64,000 nucleotides of DNA from DAIQNV01 sp038748775 (GTDB lineage Bacteria; Planctomycetota; Phycisphaerae; Phycisphaerales; UBA1924). A program made the translations under genes and the position numbers. This document shows positions 8,991 to 17,301 of this stretch, piece after piece (within the stretch, counting starts at the first letter, position 1; each line of letters begins with the position of its first letter). The notes below the pieces were generated by a model. The model did no database searches. It saw nothing but the letters and a program-made list of their open reading frames with translations, and was not told the origin of the DNA. The stretch is from contig JBCDIT010000014.1 of NCBI GenBank assembly GCA_038748775.1, positions 23,554-87,553 on the forward strand. The letters are read 5' to 3'.

Positions 8991-10817
8991 ATGCTCCCCG
9001 ATCGCCGCTCGCGTCGCTCATCGCTCACTCTGGGCCTGTGCGCAGGCCTTGCCCTCTCGACCATCGCGAACGCCGGTCTCGATGACCATCCCGCGGTGCC
9101 TGCGGTTCTCGACTGGGTCCCCACCGACACCGCCCTTCTCGTCGCTATTCCGAACCTCCAGTCGCTGGTGAACGACGTCACGGCATTTACCGCCGCCAAC
9201 GGCGACAAGCTCCCCGCGAATATCAGCAGCGGGCTCGCCCAGGTTGGCGTCCTCCAACTCCTGCTCTCCCAGCCGGGCGTTGACGCCGAGGGCTCGGCCG
9301 CGATCGTCCTTTACCCCGAGCCCGACGCGGCGCCGGGTCAGGCCCCCGAGATGGACGGAGTCGGCGTTCTCCCGATCACCAACTTCGCCCAGTTCTCCGA
9401 GGCTCCCTTTGTCTCAAGCCAGGGCGCCGAAATGAACGGAGGCGTCCTTGAGCTCGATTTCTTCGGGGAGAGCGTCTTCCTCCGCGACCTCGACGGATTC
9501 GTCGTCGTCGGCGCCGACCGTGATCTCGTGACCAATTTCGAAGGCGCCCGCGGCCAACTCGCCGCGCACGCCGATCGTCTCGGCGCTGCCGGCAAAGACC
9601 TCTCCGGATCATCGGACGCGATGGTCATCGCCAACATCGAGGCCCTCGCGCCGGCGATGAAGCAGGGCCTCGGGGACCTCGAGGAGCAGGCCCAGATGCT
9701 CGCCGCGATGGGCGGGGGCCCGGCTGTCAACGACGCCGTAGCCGAGCTCCGCGTCGTGGCCCAGAACTTCCTCCGCGACGCGTCGGCCGGGTTCGTCGGC
9801 CTCGACGTTTCGGGCGAGGGCGTCGCGATGGACCTCTCCGCACAGTTCAAGGATCAGTCGGAACTGGGCAAGATGTTCGACAAGTCGGGCGACGCCGACG
9901 AACTCGTCGACAACCTGCCTCGCATGGACTTCCTCTTCGCCGGAGCCGTCGACCTCAATAACCCGGGCCTCCGAGCCTTGGCCGATGGAATGACAGACTT
10001 CAACGAGAAGATCCAGGCCGGCCTGGCAGCTCAAATCGGCGGAGAGGCCCCAACCCTCGGCTTTGAAGCGTTCGAGTCCGCGTCCGGGTTCAGCGGAGCC
10101 ATCGGCACCGCCCCCGCCCTTGGCGGCGGAGGCCTGTTCGCCAATTCGGTGATGTACTACCGGGTCGACGACACGAACAAGACGCGAGAGGCCCTTCGGG
10201 ATGGCATCCTCGAAGCCAACGGCGCCGCCGCGGCCGGCGTCAAGTACTCGACGACCTACGAGCGCAACGCTCAACGCATCGGAGGCGCCTCCGCCGACGA
10301 GTACGCCGTGACGACTGAAATGGACCCCAACGCCGGCGGCGGCATGGCCAGCCCCGTCGACCCTGCGATGATCCAGCAGATGATGTTCGGATTCACCGGC
10401 GGCCCCAACGGGTTTATCGCCGACGCCGACGAAGGCCTGTTCATGACCGCCTCCAAGAACTCTCAGCTTCTTGAGCGCACCATCAACGCCGCGAACGGAA
10501 CCGCCCCTGCCCTTGACAGCGCCGACCTGTTCAAGCTGACCCGCTCCCAGCTCCCGTCGGACGCGTCGGCTCAGATCTACATCGCCGCGGACCAGATCGC
10601 CAACACCGTCGGCCCCTTCCTTGTCATGTTCGGCGCCGGTGACGGTTTCGAGCCGGCCGCCGCGATGGCACCGATCGGGATGGGCATCACGACCGGCGAC
10701 GGCGCGTTCGCTGTCCGGGCCTTCGTCCCAGGCGACGTCCTCACCTTCCTCGCCCAGTTCGCCTCTGAAGAAGACCTCAATCCCGGAGGCCCGGCCCAGG
10801 ATCGCCCGCCGTTTTAG
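8991..10817 (+). CDS. Secreted protein of unknown function, 608 residues
   Basis: Exported protein with a signal peptide (basic DRRSRRS, hydrophobic GLCAGLALSTIANA, predicted cut after ANA). The ATG follows AAAGGA at good spacing. The mature N-terminus reads VPAVLDWVPTDTALLVAIPN, a pattern seen in planctomycete exported proteins of unknown function whose N-terminus refers to the ability to hold a stable fold rather than to any known active site. The rest is Ala/Gly/Asp-rich with alternating helix- and strand-like stretches and no recognisable catalytic motif. Length and even codon use argue for a real gene. It lies alone between ftsK and folP and is followed by a strong hairpin. I do not recognise a function. 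Confidence 0.7.
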   Translation: MLPDRRSRRSSLTLGLCAGLALSTIANAGLDDHPAVPAVLDWVPTDTALLVAIPNLQSLVNDVTAFTAANGDKLPANISSGLAQVGVLQLLLSQPGVDAEGSAAIVLYPEPDAAPGQAPEMDGVGVLPITNFAQFSEAPFVSSQGAEMNGGVLELDFFGESVFLRDLDGFVVVGADRDLVTNFEGARGQLAAHADRLGAAGKDLSGSSDAMVIANIEALAPAMKQGLGDLEEQAQMLAAMGGGPAVNDAVAELRVVAQNFLRDASAGFVGLDVSGEGVAMDLSAQFKDQSELGKMFDKSGDADELVDNLPRMDFLFAGAVDLNNPGLRALADGMTDFNEKIQAGLAAQIGGEAPTLGFEAFESASGFSGAIGTAPALGGGGLFANSVMYYRVDDTNKTREALRDGILEANGAAAAGVKYSTTYERNAQRIGGASADEYAVTTEMDPNAGGGMASPVDPAMIQQMMFGFTGGPNGFIADADEGLFMTASKNSQLLERTINAANGTAPALDSADLFKLTRSQLPSDASAQIYIAADQIANTVGPFLVMFGAGDGFEPAAAMAPIGMGITTGDGAFAVRAFVPGDVLTFLAQFASEEDLNPGGPAQDRPPF

Positions 10818-10854
10818 ACCGGGGTTGCAGCGTCAGGAGTGAGGTTTGCGCCAT

Positions 10855-10890
10855 AGGAAGCCCGCCGGATTCACTCCGGCGCGGCTTCCT
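10855..10890 (+). terminator. Strong hairpin between the 8991 gene and folP
   Basis: Arms AGGAAGCC (10855-10862) plus CGCCGGA (10863-10869) pair with TCCGGCG (10875-10881) plus GGCTTCCT (10883-10890), giving 15 base pairs with one bulged C and a TTCAC loop. There is no T-run after it, so it may be an inefficient or Rho-assisted terminator or a leader structure for folP. Confidence 0.55.
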
Positions 10891-10959
10891 CAAGCGAGTG
10901 TGCGGCCGGAAGCCGCTACGGAGCGATCAAACCTGATCTAATCAGTCGAGGACACCCCG

Positions 10960-11880
10960 CTGGACACTCGACCACCGTCAAGCAATCACGAGGCCTGGGC
11001 CCTGCGCCCGGGCCTCTTTCTTGCGCTCGACCGGCCACGGATCGCCGCGATCATCAACGCGACCCCGGACAGCTTCTCCGACGGAGGCCTCGCCCTCGAT
11101 CCGAACGACGCCGTCGCGCGAGCAACCGCCGCCGCGGCCGACGGCGCAGACTTGCTCGACATCGGCGGCGAGTCAACCCGCCCGGGCAGCGCGCGGGTCG
11201 GCATCGAAGACCAGATCGCCCGCGTCGCCCCGGTCATACGCGCCATCCGCGGCGCCGGCATCGATATCCCGATCTCGGTCGACACCACGAGGGCCCCGGT
11301 CGCCCTCGAAGCCCTCGAAGCCGGCGCCGACGCGATCAACGACGTCTCCGGCGGCACCGAGGACTCTGAAATGCTCGCGCTCTGCGCGCAACGCGAAACC
11401 GGCATCATCCTGATGCACCGCCTCCGCCCGCCCAACGAGGATTCCTACTCAGACCAATACGAAACCCCGCCCGAGTACCCAGCCGGTGTTGTCGAGGCCG
11501 TCCGAGACGACCTCAGCAGCCTGCTCGCCAACGCGGCCCGAGCCGGTGTGGCCAAACACAGCGTCGTGCTCGATCCGGGGCTCGGGTTCGGCAAGACCGT
11601 TAAGCAAAACCTCGCGCTCATCCGGGCGACGCCTCGGTTGCGAAGCCTGGGCCGGCCTCTGCTGGGCGGGGTGAGCCGGAAGAGCTTCGTGGCCCGAGCC
11701 CAGGCCCAAGCCGAAGCCCGGAGCACAAACCCAGCCCCCCCGTCCGACCGGCTCGAGGGCAGCCTGGCGCTCTCGGTCATCCAGCTCTCGCTGGGCGTCA
11801 GGCTGTTCCGGGTGCACGACGTCCGGGCCCACCGCAGAGCCCTCGACGCGGCCTTCGCCGCGATGACCGCCGAGGCGTGA
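10960..11880 (+). CDS. folP: Dihydropteroate synthase, apparent CTG start
   Basis: Condenses p-aminobenzoate with dihydropterin pyrophosphate to dihydropteroate in folate synthesis. The frame shows IAAIINATPDSFSDGG (pterin/pyrophosphate loop), DIGGESTRPGS, SVDTTRAPVALEALEAGADAIND and DRLEGSLA, all family hallmarks. The frame opens after a TAA at 10939-10941 and has no ATG, GTG or TTG before 11152, which would delete the essential first motif. A CTG at 10960 lies eight bases after GAGGA and gives MDTRPPSSNHEAW and 306 residues, a normal family length. A sequencing error is the alternative. A strong hairpin lies upstream; thioredoxin follows. Confidence 0.85.
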   Translation: MDTRPPSSNHEAWALRPGLFLALDRPRIAAIINATPDSFSDGGLALDPNDAVARATAAAADGADLLDIGGESTRPGSARVGIEDQIARVAPVIRAIRGAGIDIPISVDTTRAPVALEALEAGADAINDVSGGTEDSEMLALCAQRETGIILMHRLRPPNEDSYSDQYETPPEYPAGVVEAVRDDLSSLLANAARAGVAKHSVVLDPGLGFGKTVKQNLALIRATPRLRSLGRPLLGGVSRKSFVARAQAQAEARSTNPAPPSDRLEGSLALSVIQLSLGVRLFRVHDVRAHRRALDAAFAAMTAEA

Positions 11881-12024
11881 ACTCCCATTCAAGACCCAAC
11901 TCGGTCCGAATCTCGCCCCGGAATATGCCGAACCTCGGATCGGTTCCTTCTGCTCCCCGCGCGCCGTACCATGCCGGGCACCGGAGGCCCGGAAGGCCAA
12001 CGCGGAGCGAGTGAAGGAGCCGTC

Positions 12025-12366
12025 ATGGCGAGCGAATTGGTCAAGGAATTTACCGACGACAACTTTGACGCCGAGGTGCTGAAGGCCGAGGTCCCGGTGC
12101 TTGTCGACTTCTGGGCGGAGTGGTGCATGCCGTGCCGCATGCTGGCCCCCACCATCGATCAGGTCGCCGAAGACTTCGATGGCAAGGTCAAGGTCGGCAA
12201 GGTTGACACCGACGCCAACCGCAACACGGCCGTGAACTATTCGATCTCCGCGATCCCGACTGTGATCCTCTTCAAGGGCGGCGAGCCGGTGAAGAAGTTC
12301 GTCGGGCTCACGACGAAGGACGACCTGTCGGCGGCGCTCACCGAGGCCGCTGGCGAGCCGGCATAA
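12025..12366 (+). CDS. trxA: Thioredoxin with WCMPC active site
   Basis: A 113-residue thioredoxin-fold protein that reduces disulfides of cytoplasmic proteins. The ATG at 12025 follows AAGGAG at ideal spacing; the upstream in-frame ATG at 11971 has none. The core VPVLVDFWAEWCMPCRMLAP carries the redox pair, and the cis-proline loop is SAIPTVILFKGG. The canonical WCGPC is WCMPC here; a change at that position usually shifts redox potential or partner choice. It sits between folP and the Gfo/Idh/MocA gene and ends in its own terminator, so it is probably a single-gene unit. Confidence 0.92.
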   Translation: MASELVKEFTDDNFDAEVLKAEVPVLVDFWAEWCMPCRMLAPTIDQVAEDFDGKVKVGKVDTDANRNTAVNYSISAIPTVILFKGGEPVKKFVGLTTKDDLSAALTEAAGEPA

Positions 12367-12376
12367 CCATCCACCC

Positions 12377-12403
12377 AGGCCCCGCCACCGGGCGGGGCCT
12401 TTC
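12377..12403 (+). terminator. Intrinsic terminator after thioredoxin
   Basis: AGGCCCCGCC (12377-12386) pairs perfectly with GGCGGGGCCT (12391-12400) over a four-base loop, followed by a short TTTC. It is 10 bases after the thioredoxin stop. Confidence 0.8.
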
Positions 12404-12429
12404 ATCACACCGCAAACCGGACAACGCTT

Positions 12430-13530
12430 ATGGCCGCACCGGACCCTTCGACCGCTCCCGCCGCCGCGAACGCGTCCGGGTCCGTGCTATCCACGCGCCC
12501 CCTTCGCTGCGGCGCCGTGGGCGTCGGCCGAATGGGAAGGCACCACGCGCGCGTCTACGCGCAGCTCGATGGCTCGAAGCTTGTGGGCGTGGTCGACGCC
12601 GACAACGACCGGCGCGAGCTGCTCGCCGAGACGCACAACTGCAAAGCCTTCGCCACCCCAGAAGAGCTGCTCGATGCCGGTGTCGACGCGGTCACCATCG
12701 CCGTGCCGACGATCTATCACGAGGCGGCCGCCAAGCCCTTCCTCGAAGCCGGCGTCGCGTGCCTCATCGAGAAGCCACTCGCCCAAGACGCGGAGACTGC
12801 TCTCCGGATCAAGTCGATGGCCGAGACGTCGGGCGCCTGCCTCATGGTCGGGCACATCGAGCGGTTCAACCCCGCTGTGCTCGCGATGAAGAAACTGGGC
12901 GAGAAGGGCATGGACATCGTGCCCCGGTTCGTCGAGGTCCTCCGCGTCAGCCCAATGACGTTCCGCTCCGTCGACGTCGGCGTCGTGATGGACATGATGA
13001 TCCACGACATCGACGTCGTTCTGAACCTCATGGGCGGGCGTGAGCCCTCGACGATCTCCGCCCACGGCGTCTCGGTCGTGACCGAGCACGAGGACATCTG
13101 CAACGCAAGGCTCACCTTCGATACGGAGCGAGGCCCCTGCGTCGCCAACGTCTCCGCCTCGCGTCTGGCGTTCAAGACCGAACGCGTGACCCGGATCACC
13201 GGCGAGAGCGGGTACATCAAAATCGACTACGGCGCGAAAAAGGGCGTCGTGATCCGCCGGACCGCCAACGAGATCCAGCGGCAAGAAGTCGCCGAGCAGC
13301 TCCGGGCCGGCACCGACCTCTCGGACCTCGACTGGAACGAGCTCGTGAACTACGAAGAGCTCCAGATCGAACAGGCGGACCAGTTGGAACTCGAGATCGG
13401 CGCGTTCCTCAACGCCGTCCGGACGGGCGAGGCCCCTCCGATCGACGCCGAAGCGGGCTTTGTGAACGTCCGCACCGCAGAACGCATCGTCGAATCCACC
13501 AAGGAATTCATGCGTCGCGTCGAAGCCTGA
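12430..13530 (+). CDS. Gfo/Idh/MocA-family sugar oxidoreductase
   Basis: A 366-residue NAD(P)-dependent dehydrogenase. The Rossmann entry is CGAVGVGRMGRHHARVY, followed by the family signature IEKPLAQDAETAL. VGHIERFNPAV and MIHDIDVVLNLMG resemble enzymes that oxidise the 3-position of UDP-N-acetylhexosamines (GnnA/WlbA-like), so a role in making amino sugars for the envelope is plausible but unproven. The first ~25 residues are a low-complexity Ala/Pro/Ser leader without a clear ribosome site, so the true start may be further in, for example the GTG at 12484. It precedes the S1 gene by ~110 bases. Confidence 0.8.
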   Translation: MAAPDPSTAPAAANASGSVLSTRPLRCGAVGVGRMGRHHARVYAQLDGSKLVGVVDADNDRRELLAETHNCKAFATPEELLDAGVDAVTIAVPTIYHEAAAKPFLEAGVACLIEKPLAQDAETALRIKSMAETSGACLMVGHIERFNPAVLAMKKLGEKGMDIVPRFVEVLRVSPMTFRSVDVGVVMDMMIHDIDVVLNLMGGREPSTISAHGVSVVTEHEDICNARLTFDTERGPCVANVSASRLAFKTERVTRITGESGYIKIDYGAKKGVVIRRTANEIQRQEVAEQLRAGTDLSDLDWNELVNYEELQIEQADQLELEIGAFLNAVRTGEAPPIDAEAGFVNVRTAERIVESTKEFMRRVEA

Positions 13531-13640
13531 CGCCCCACCACCCGATCCATCACGTCCATGTCCAAACGCCCGAGCATCCGCCCGGGCCCACCCCCAACCC
13601 GCCGGCGACCCGCCGGGCGAGAGACCGCGAAGGCCCCGAC

Positions 13641-15278
13641 ATGTCCACCGAACAGGACCGTACGAACGTCGAGACCACGCCCACCGAGGCACCCACCCCC
13701 AACGCCAACGCCCACGCCGCGCCGGCCCCGGAGGCGATGCCTCAGGCACCAGCGACCCCGCCCGCTTCCGAAGCGACGTCAGCGCCTGTGCCTTCGCCCG
13801 CGCCGGGGCCTCATGACGCAGCTCCGCGCCCAGACGCGCCGCGCCCAACGTCGGTCCAGTCGCCCGCCACCGCCCAGCCGACGGTCCACGACACCAAGCT
13901 CGACGAGGGCGCCGAGGACCAGATCGCCGCCGAGGTTGAGGCCGCGATGGCCGACCTCGAATCGGCGGGCGCCGCCGCCTCCAGCCTCCCCCCAGCCCAG
14001 CCGGGCGGACGCAAGCCGGCCCTCCGGGGTCCGCGCGTCGTCCAGGGCGGACGCGAGCACCGCACCGGCACCGTCGTCACCGTCGGCCCGACCGACGTCT
14101 TCATCGAGTTCGGCCCCAAGGAGCTGGGCGTCGTCGAACGCTCCCAGTTCAAGAACAAACAGAGCGGCGAAGAGGAGAACGTCCCGACGCCGGGAGATCA
14201 GCTCGAGGTCGTCGTCCAGAAGTTCGAGCCGTCTGAATCGATCTACGTCTGCGTGCTCCCCGGCGCCGTGCAGAAGGCCGACTGGGAGATGCTCGAGCCG
14301 GGCCAGGTCGTCGAGGCCCGGTGCACCGGCACCAACAAAGGCGGCCTCGAGATGGAGATCGCCGGCCACCGCGCGTTCATGCCCGCCAGCCAGGTCGACG
14401 TCGACCGCATCCCCGATCTCTCGATCTTCGTCGGCGAAAAGATGGAGTGCCAGGTCCAGCGTATCGACCGCCGCGGCAAGGGCAACATCGTCCTCTCCCG
14501 CCGCGAGATCATCGCCGAGCAGAAAGCCAAGTCCGCCGCGCTGCTCAAGGACGCGCTCCAGGAAGGCCAGACCCTCGAGGGCACCGTCCGCAAGGTCATG
14601 GACTTCGGTGCCTTCATCGACCTCGGAGGCGTCGACGGCCTCGTCCACATCTCCGACCTCTCGCACGACCGGATCAACTTCGGCGCCAAGAACGTCGAGA
14701 GGCACGTCAAGGAAGGCGAGAAGGTCCGCGTCCAGATCCTCAAGCTCGACTGGGACGCCAACCGCATCTCGCTGGGCATCAAGCAGCTCCAGGCCGACCC
14801 GTTCGAGGCCGTGAGCAACGACGTGGTCGAGGGCGCCGAACTGACCGGCAAGGTCACCAAGTGCCTCGAATTCGGCGCGTTCGTCGAGGTCGCCCCGGGC
14901 GTTGAGGGCCTCGTCCACATCTCCGAGATCGACTACAAGCGTGTCGCCTCGGTCGAAGACGTCCTCACCGCCGGCGAGGTCGTCCGAGTCAAGGTCCTGC
15001 GTGTCGACCCCGACACCCGCAAGATCTCGCTTTCGATCAAGGCCCTCAAGGACGCCCCCGAACGCCCAGCGGGCGGCGGCGGACGCGGCGGGCGTGGAGG
15101 CAGGGGCGGCCGCGACGACCGCGATCCGAGCGAAATTCTCAAGGAAACGCCCAAGCTCCGCCGCATGCGCGAGGAAGCCAAGAAGCGCGAGAAGGAAGAA
15201 CGCGAATCGAACTCGGGCGGGCTCGGGTCCGTCGGCGAGTTCGGCGGCGGGTTGAGCTTGGGTGATCTGAAGCTCTAG
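13641..15278 (+). CDS. S1 RNA-binding domain protein (ribosomal protein S1-like)
   Basis: A 545-residue protein with four S1 domains, at about residues 135-200, 218-290, 306-378 and 392-465. The last two contain VMDFGAFIDLGGVDGLVHIS and CLEFGAFVEVAPGVEGLVHI, the classic S1 core. S1 proteins help 30S subunits bind mRNA, notably leaderless or weak-SD messages. The protein carries a ~110-residue Pro/Ala/Thr-rich N-terminal extension and a C-terminal Gly/Arg-rich stretch GGGRGGRGGRGGRDD, both likely disordered and RNA-contacting. Canonical S1 has six domains; four-domain forms occur outside Proteobacteria. The start follows AAGG at eight-base spacing. It is convergent with the dockerin gene at 15313. 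Confidence 0.85.
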   Translation: MSTEQDRTNVETTPTEAPTPNANAHAAPAPEAMPQAPATPPASEATSAPVPSPAPGPHDAAPRPDAPRPTSVQSPATAQPTVHDTKLDEGAEDQIAAEVEAAMADLESAGAAASSLPPAQPGGRKPALRGPRVVQGGREHRTGTVVTVGPTDVFIEFGPKELGVVERSQFKNKQSGEEENVPTPGDQLEVVVQKFEPSESIYVCVLPGAVQKADWEMLEPGQVVEARCTGTNKGGLEMEIAGHRAFMPASQVDVDRIPDLSIFVGEKMECQVQRIDRRGKGNIVLSRREIIAEQKAKSAALLKDALQEGQTLEGTVRKVMDFGAFIDLGGVDGLVHISDLSHDRINFGAKNVERHVKEGEKVRVQILKLDWDANRISLGIKQLQADPFEAVSNDVVEGAELTGKVTKCLEFGAFVEVAPGVEGLVHISEIDYKRVASVEDVLTAGEVVRVKVLRVDPDTRKISLSIKALKDAPERPAGGGGRGGRGGRGGRDDRDPSEILKETPKLRRMREEAKKREKEERESNSGGLGSVGEFGGGLSLGDLKL

Positions 15279-15312
15279 GTTTCCGCGAGTTCGTCAGAAA
15301 GGCATGATGCCA

Positions 15313-16194
15313 TCAAGGCGAACACGGAGCCCCGACCGGCCCCGTTGATGTCGGACTAACCCACGCCGAAGCGAACGTCGGACACGGCTCCCCGGCAAAC
15401 AGTCGCAAGAAGATGTCGATATCACCCAAGTCGACCCAGCCGCTCCCGTCATAATCGAACGCACAGTCCGCGCCCAGGTAGCCGTCAACAAAGGCGCTGA
15501 CATCGGCGCTGTCGATGATCCCAAACGGCGCGACGAGATCCGCCGTGAAGAGGCGCACGACACTCTTTGACTCAATAGCGGCTTCGATGATCTCCCCCGA
15601 ACCACCGTGACGTGGAACTTGGGTATCGATCAACACCGACCCCGACGCCAGACCGGCGAGCCTCCCGCTCACCCTTCCGTCTGTCGGAACGAGGGCCGTG
15701 GTGACAACCAAGTCGTTGGAGCCGTCGGCAACGACTCGCACCCAAACGTCTGATGCGACGGAGGCAGCGTCGAGAGTCACGTCGGCGCTGAAGCGAACAT
15801 CGAAGCAAACCGCACGCGACGGACTCGCCTCGACGACCGCTTCGACTCGCGAGGAAGCGTTGACCCACGCCGTGCATGCTTGCCCCGCGTCGGCGTGCAC
15901 AGTGACCACCGAATCTGAAGTCAAGGCCGAGCCGGCAAAGCCGGCCCGGACATTCGCGAACGAAAACACCTGTCCATCGCCGACCGACGAGGCTTGGCTC
16001 ACGAACGGTTTACCAGGGAACTCGAGCAAAAGAGCGTCATCAAACCCCACGCACGCGTCATCCCCGCTGAGTGAGGCATCAGCAAACACCCGAACACGGC
16101 TTTCGCCCAGGTCCCACGCCGGCTGCCCCAACACGGGTCCCGCGAAGAGCACAGCATGAGCGCAGCACAGTGCGCATGACCTTCCGATAGTCAT
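15313..16194 (-). CDS. Secreted GC-type dockerin protein of unknown function
   Basis: A 293-residue exported protein. The signal peptide covers about residues 1-23 (MTIGRSCALCCAHAVLFAG...LGQ). The mature part is predicted beta-rich, with many Ser/Val/Asp residues and paired cysteines, and matches no enzyme I know. The C-terminus carries two dockerin-type units, APFGIIDSADVSAFVDGYLG and YDGSGWVDLGDIDIFLRLF, with Asp/Ser calcium-loop positions and a final CP-containing tail. This resembles the end of the dockerin protein at 2225. No cohesin-bearing partner is visible in the window, so the anchor is unknown. It is convergent with the S1 gene, with a 34-base gap. Confidence 0.72.
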   Translation of the reverse strand: MTIGRSCALCCAHAVLFAGPVLGQPAWDLGESRVRVFADASLSGDDACVGFDDALLLEFPGKPFVSQASSVGDGQVFSFANVRAGFAGSALTSDSVVTVHADAGQACTAWVNASSRVEAVVEASPSRAVCFDVRFSADVTLDAASVASDVWVRVVADGSNDLVVTTALVPTDGRVSGRLAGLASGSVLIDTQVPRHGGSGEIIEAAIESKSVVRLFTADLVAPFGIIDSADVSAFVDGYLGADCAFDYDGSGWVDLGDIDIFLRLFAGEPCPTFASAWVSPTSTGPVGAPCSP

Positions 16195-16280
16195 TTCTTC
16201 TTCTCCCGTGGCGCGTCCAGCGCTATACGGGAGATCGGCGATTCGAGTTGCAATCGATCACGAACGAATCCGCGACTGCA

Positions 16281-16748
16281 TCATCCGCTCGTCGCAACAC
16301 CCGTCGATCCGAATCCGCCGGCACCGCGCGATGTCTCATCAAGTTCCGAGACTTCGACGAGGTGCGCCTGCATCACTGGTGCAATCACCAGCTGCGCGAT
16401 CCGATCACCGTGACGCACCGTGAATGCCGACGGGCCGAGGTTGATGAGCCCGACGAACATCTCGCCGCGGTAGTCGCTATCGATCGTCCCCGGCGCGTTC
16501 GGCACCGTCACGCCTTGCTTCACCGCAAGCCCCGACCGCGGCCTCACCTGGCCCTCGAAGCCATGCGGGATCGCGGTCGCGAGGCCCAGTGGAATCAAGG
16601 CGCGTTGACCGGGGTCTATGACCACTTCGGAACCATGATCGCCCCGGGGCAGGCACGCGACGAGATCCAAACCCGCGGCACCGGCGGTCTGATACGCCGG
16701 GATCGTCGCACGCTCGTCAAGCTTCTGAAACCGAACTTCGATGCTCAT
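16281..16748 (-). CDS. dut: dUTP diphosphatase
   Basis: A 155-residue trimeric-type dUTPase that hydrolyses dUTP to dUMP and pyrophosphate, limiting uracil in DNA and feeding dTMP synthesis. The five family motifs are visible in order: AGAAGLDL, RPRSGLAVKQG, NAPGTIDSDYRGE (catalytic Asp and Tyr), RIAQLVIAPV and the C-terminal lid RGAGGFGSTG. Length is typical. It lies ~85 bases upstream of the dockerin gene on the same strand and 34 bases after the small protein at 16783, so the two may be co-transcribed. Confidence 0.97.
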   Translation of the reverse strand: MSIEVRFQKLDERATIPAYQTAGAAGLDLVACLPRGDHGSEVVIDPGQRALIPLGLATAIPHGFEGQVRPRSGLAVKQGVTVPNAPGTIDSDYRGEMFVGLINLGPSAFTVRHGDRIAQLVIAPVMQAHLVEVSELDETSRGAGGFGSTGVATSG

Positions 16749-16782
16749 TCGCCGAGGCTACCGCCCCGTGGTGAAGCACGCC

Positions 16783-17097
16783 TCAGGACGCCTTGCGACA
16801 ATCGCGCTCAACTTCGCCCAGCAGCGCCAACTCGTCGTCGGTGAGGTCGCCCCGAAGATCAATCAACACCCGATCGAACGACGCCACAAGCCGACGGGTG
16901 CTCTCGATCGCGTTGTCCATCGAGCTCCGACCCGTCACGCTCTTGAGCAGATCGCGTTGGCCGATGGCCGAGAGGTTCCGCTCGCTCGCCGAGCGAGCCG
17001 CGACCAGCGACGCGAGCAACGCTTCGGCTTCGTCCCGCTGGGCACGGGTCTGCACCATGAGTTCTTCCGGTCGCAATACGTTCTCGCTCCTGGCCAT
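16783..17097 (-). CDS. Small helical protein of unknown function
   Basis: A 104-residue protein starting at the ATG at 17097, preceded by GGAGGAA at five to six bases; an upstream ATG lacks this. The sequence is almost all charged or Ala/Leu-rich helix, for example AQRDEAEALLASLVAARSAS, and suggests a helical bundle or short coiled coil. No cysteine pair, signal or membrane segment is present. It is 34 bases upstream of dut on the same strand and may share its transcript. I do not recognise the family. Confidence 0.6.
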   Translation of the reverse strand: MARSENVLRPEELMVQTRAQRDEAEALLASLVAARSASERNLSAIGQRDLLKSVTGRSSMDNAIESTRRLVASFDRVLIDLRGDLTDDELALLGEVERDCRKAS

Positions 17098-17301
17098 CGC
17101 TGTTCCTCCAGGGGTAGGCATCGACCGCACCACGTCGTCGCCAAACCACCTGGCAAGATCACCCGGCCGATCGGGCGATCACCCCCGGCACCACCGTCAA
17201 GGTGCTCCCTTCCCGGGTCCCGGAACATGGCGCAACGTCCGATCCGACACGCACGTCCTCAGCGGGCCCGCGAATCTCCTGGGTCGACCCAGACGCCGGT
17301 C

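Noticed and set aside
11152..11880. TTG at 11152 as the folP start
   Set aside because: It would remove the AIINATPDSFSDGG loop that every dihydropteroate synthase needs.
12487..13848. 453-residue minus-strand frame opposite the oxidoreductase and S1 start
   Set aside because: It crosses two real genes, has no motif and is compositionally a shadow.
13558..14814. 418-residue plus-strand frame overlapping the S1 gene
   Set aside because: It is a Ser/Arg/Pro-only translation, out of frame with four clear S1 domains.
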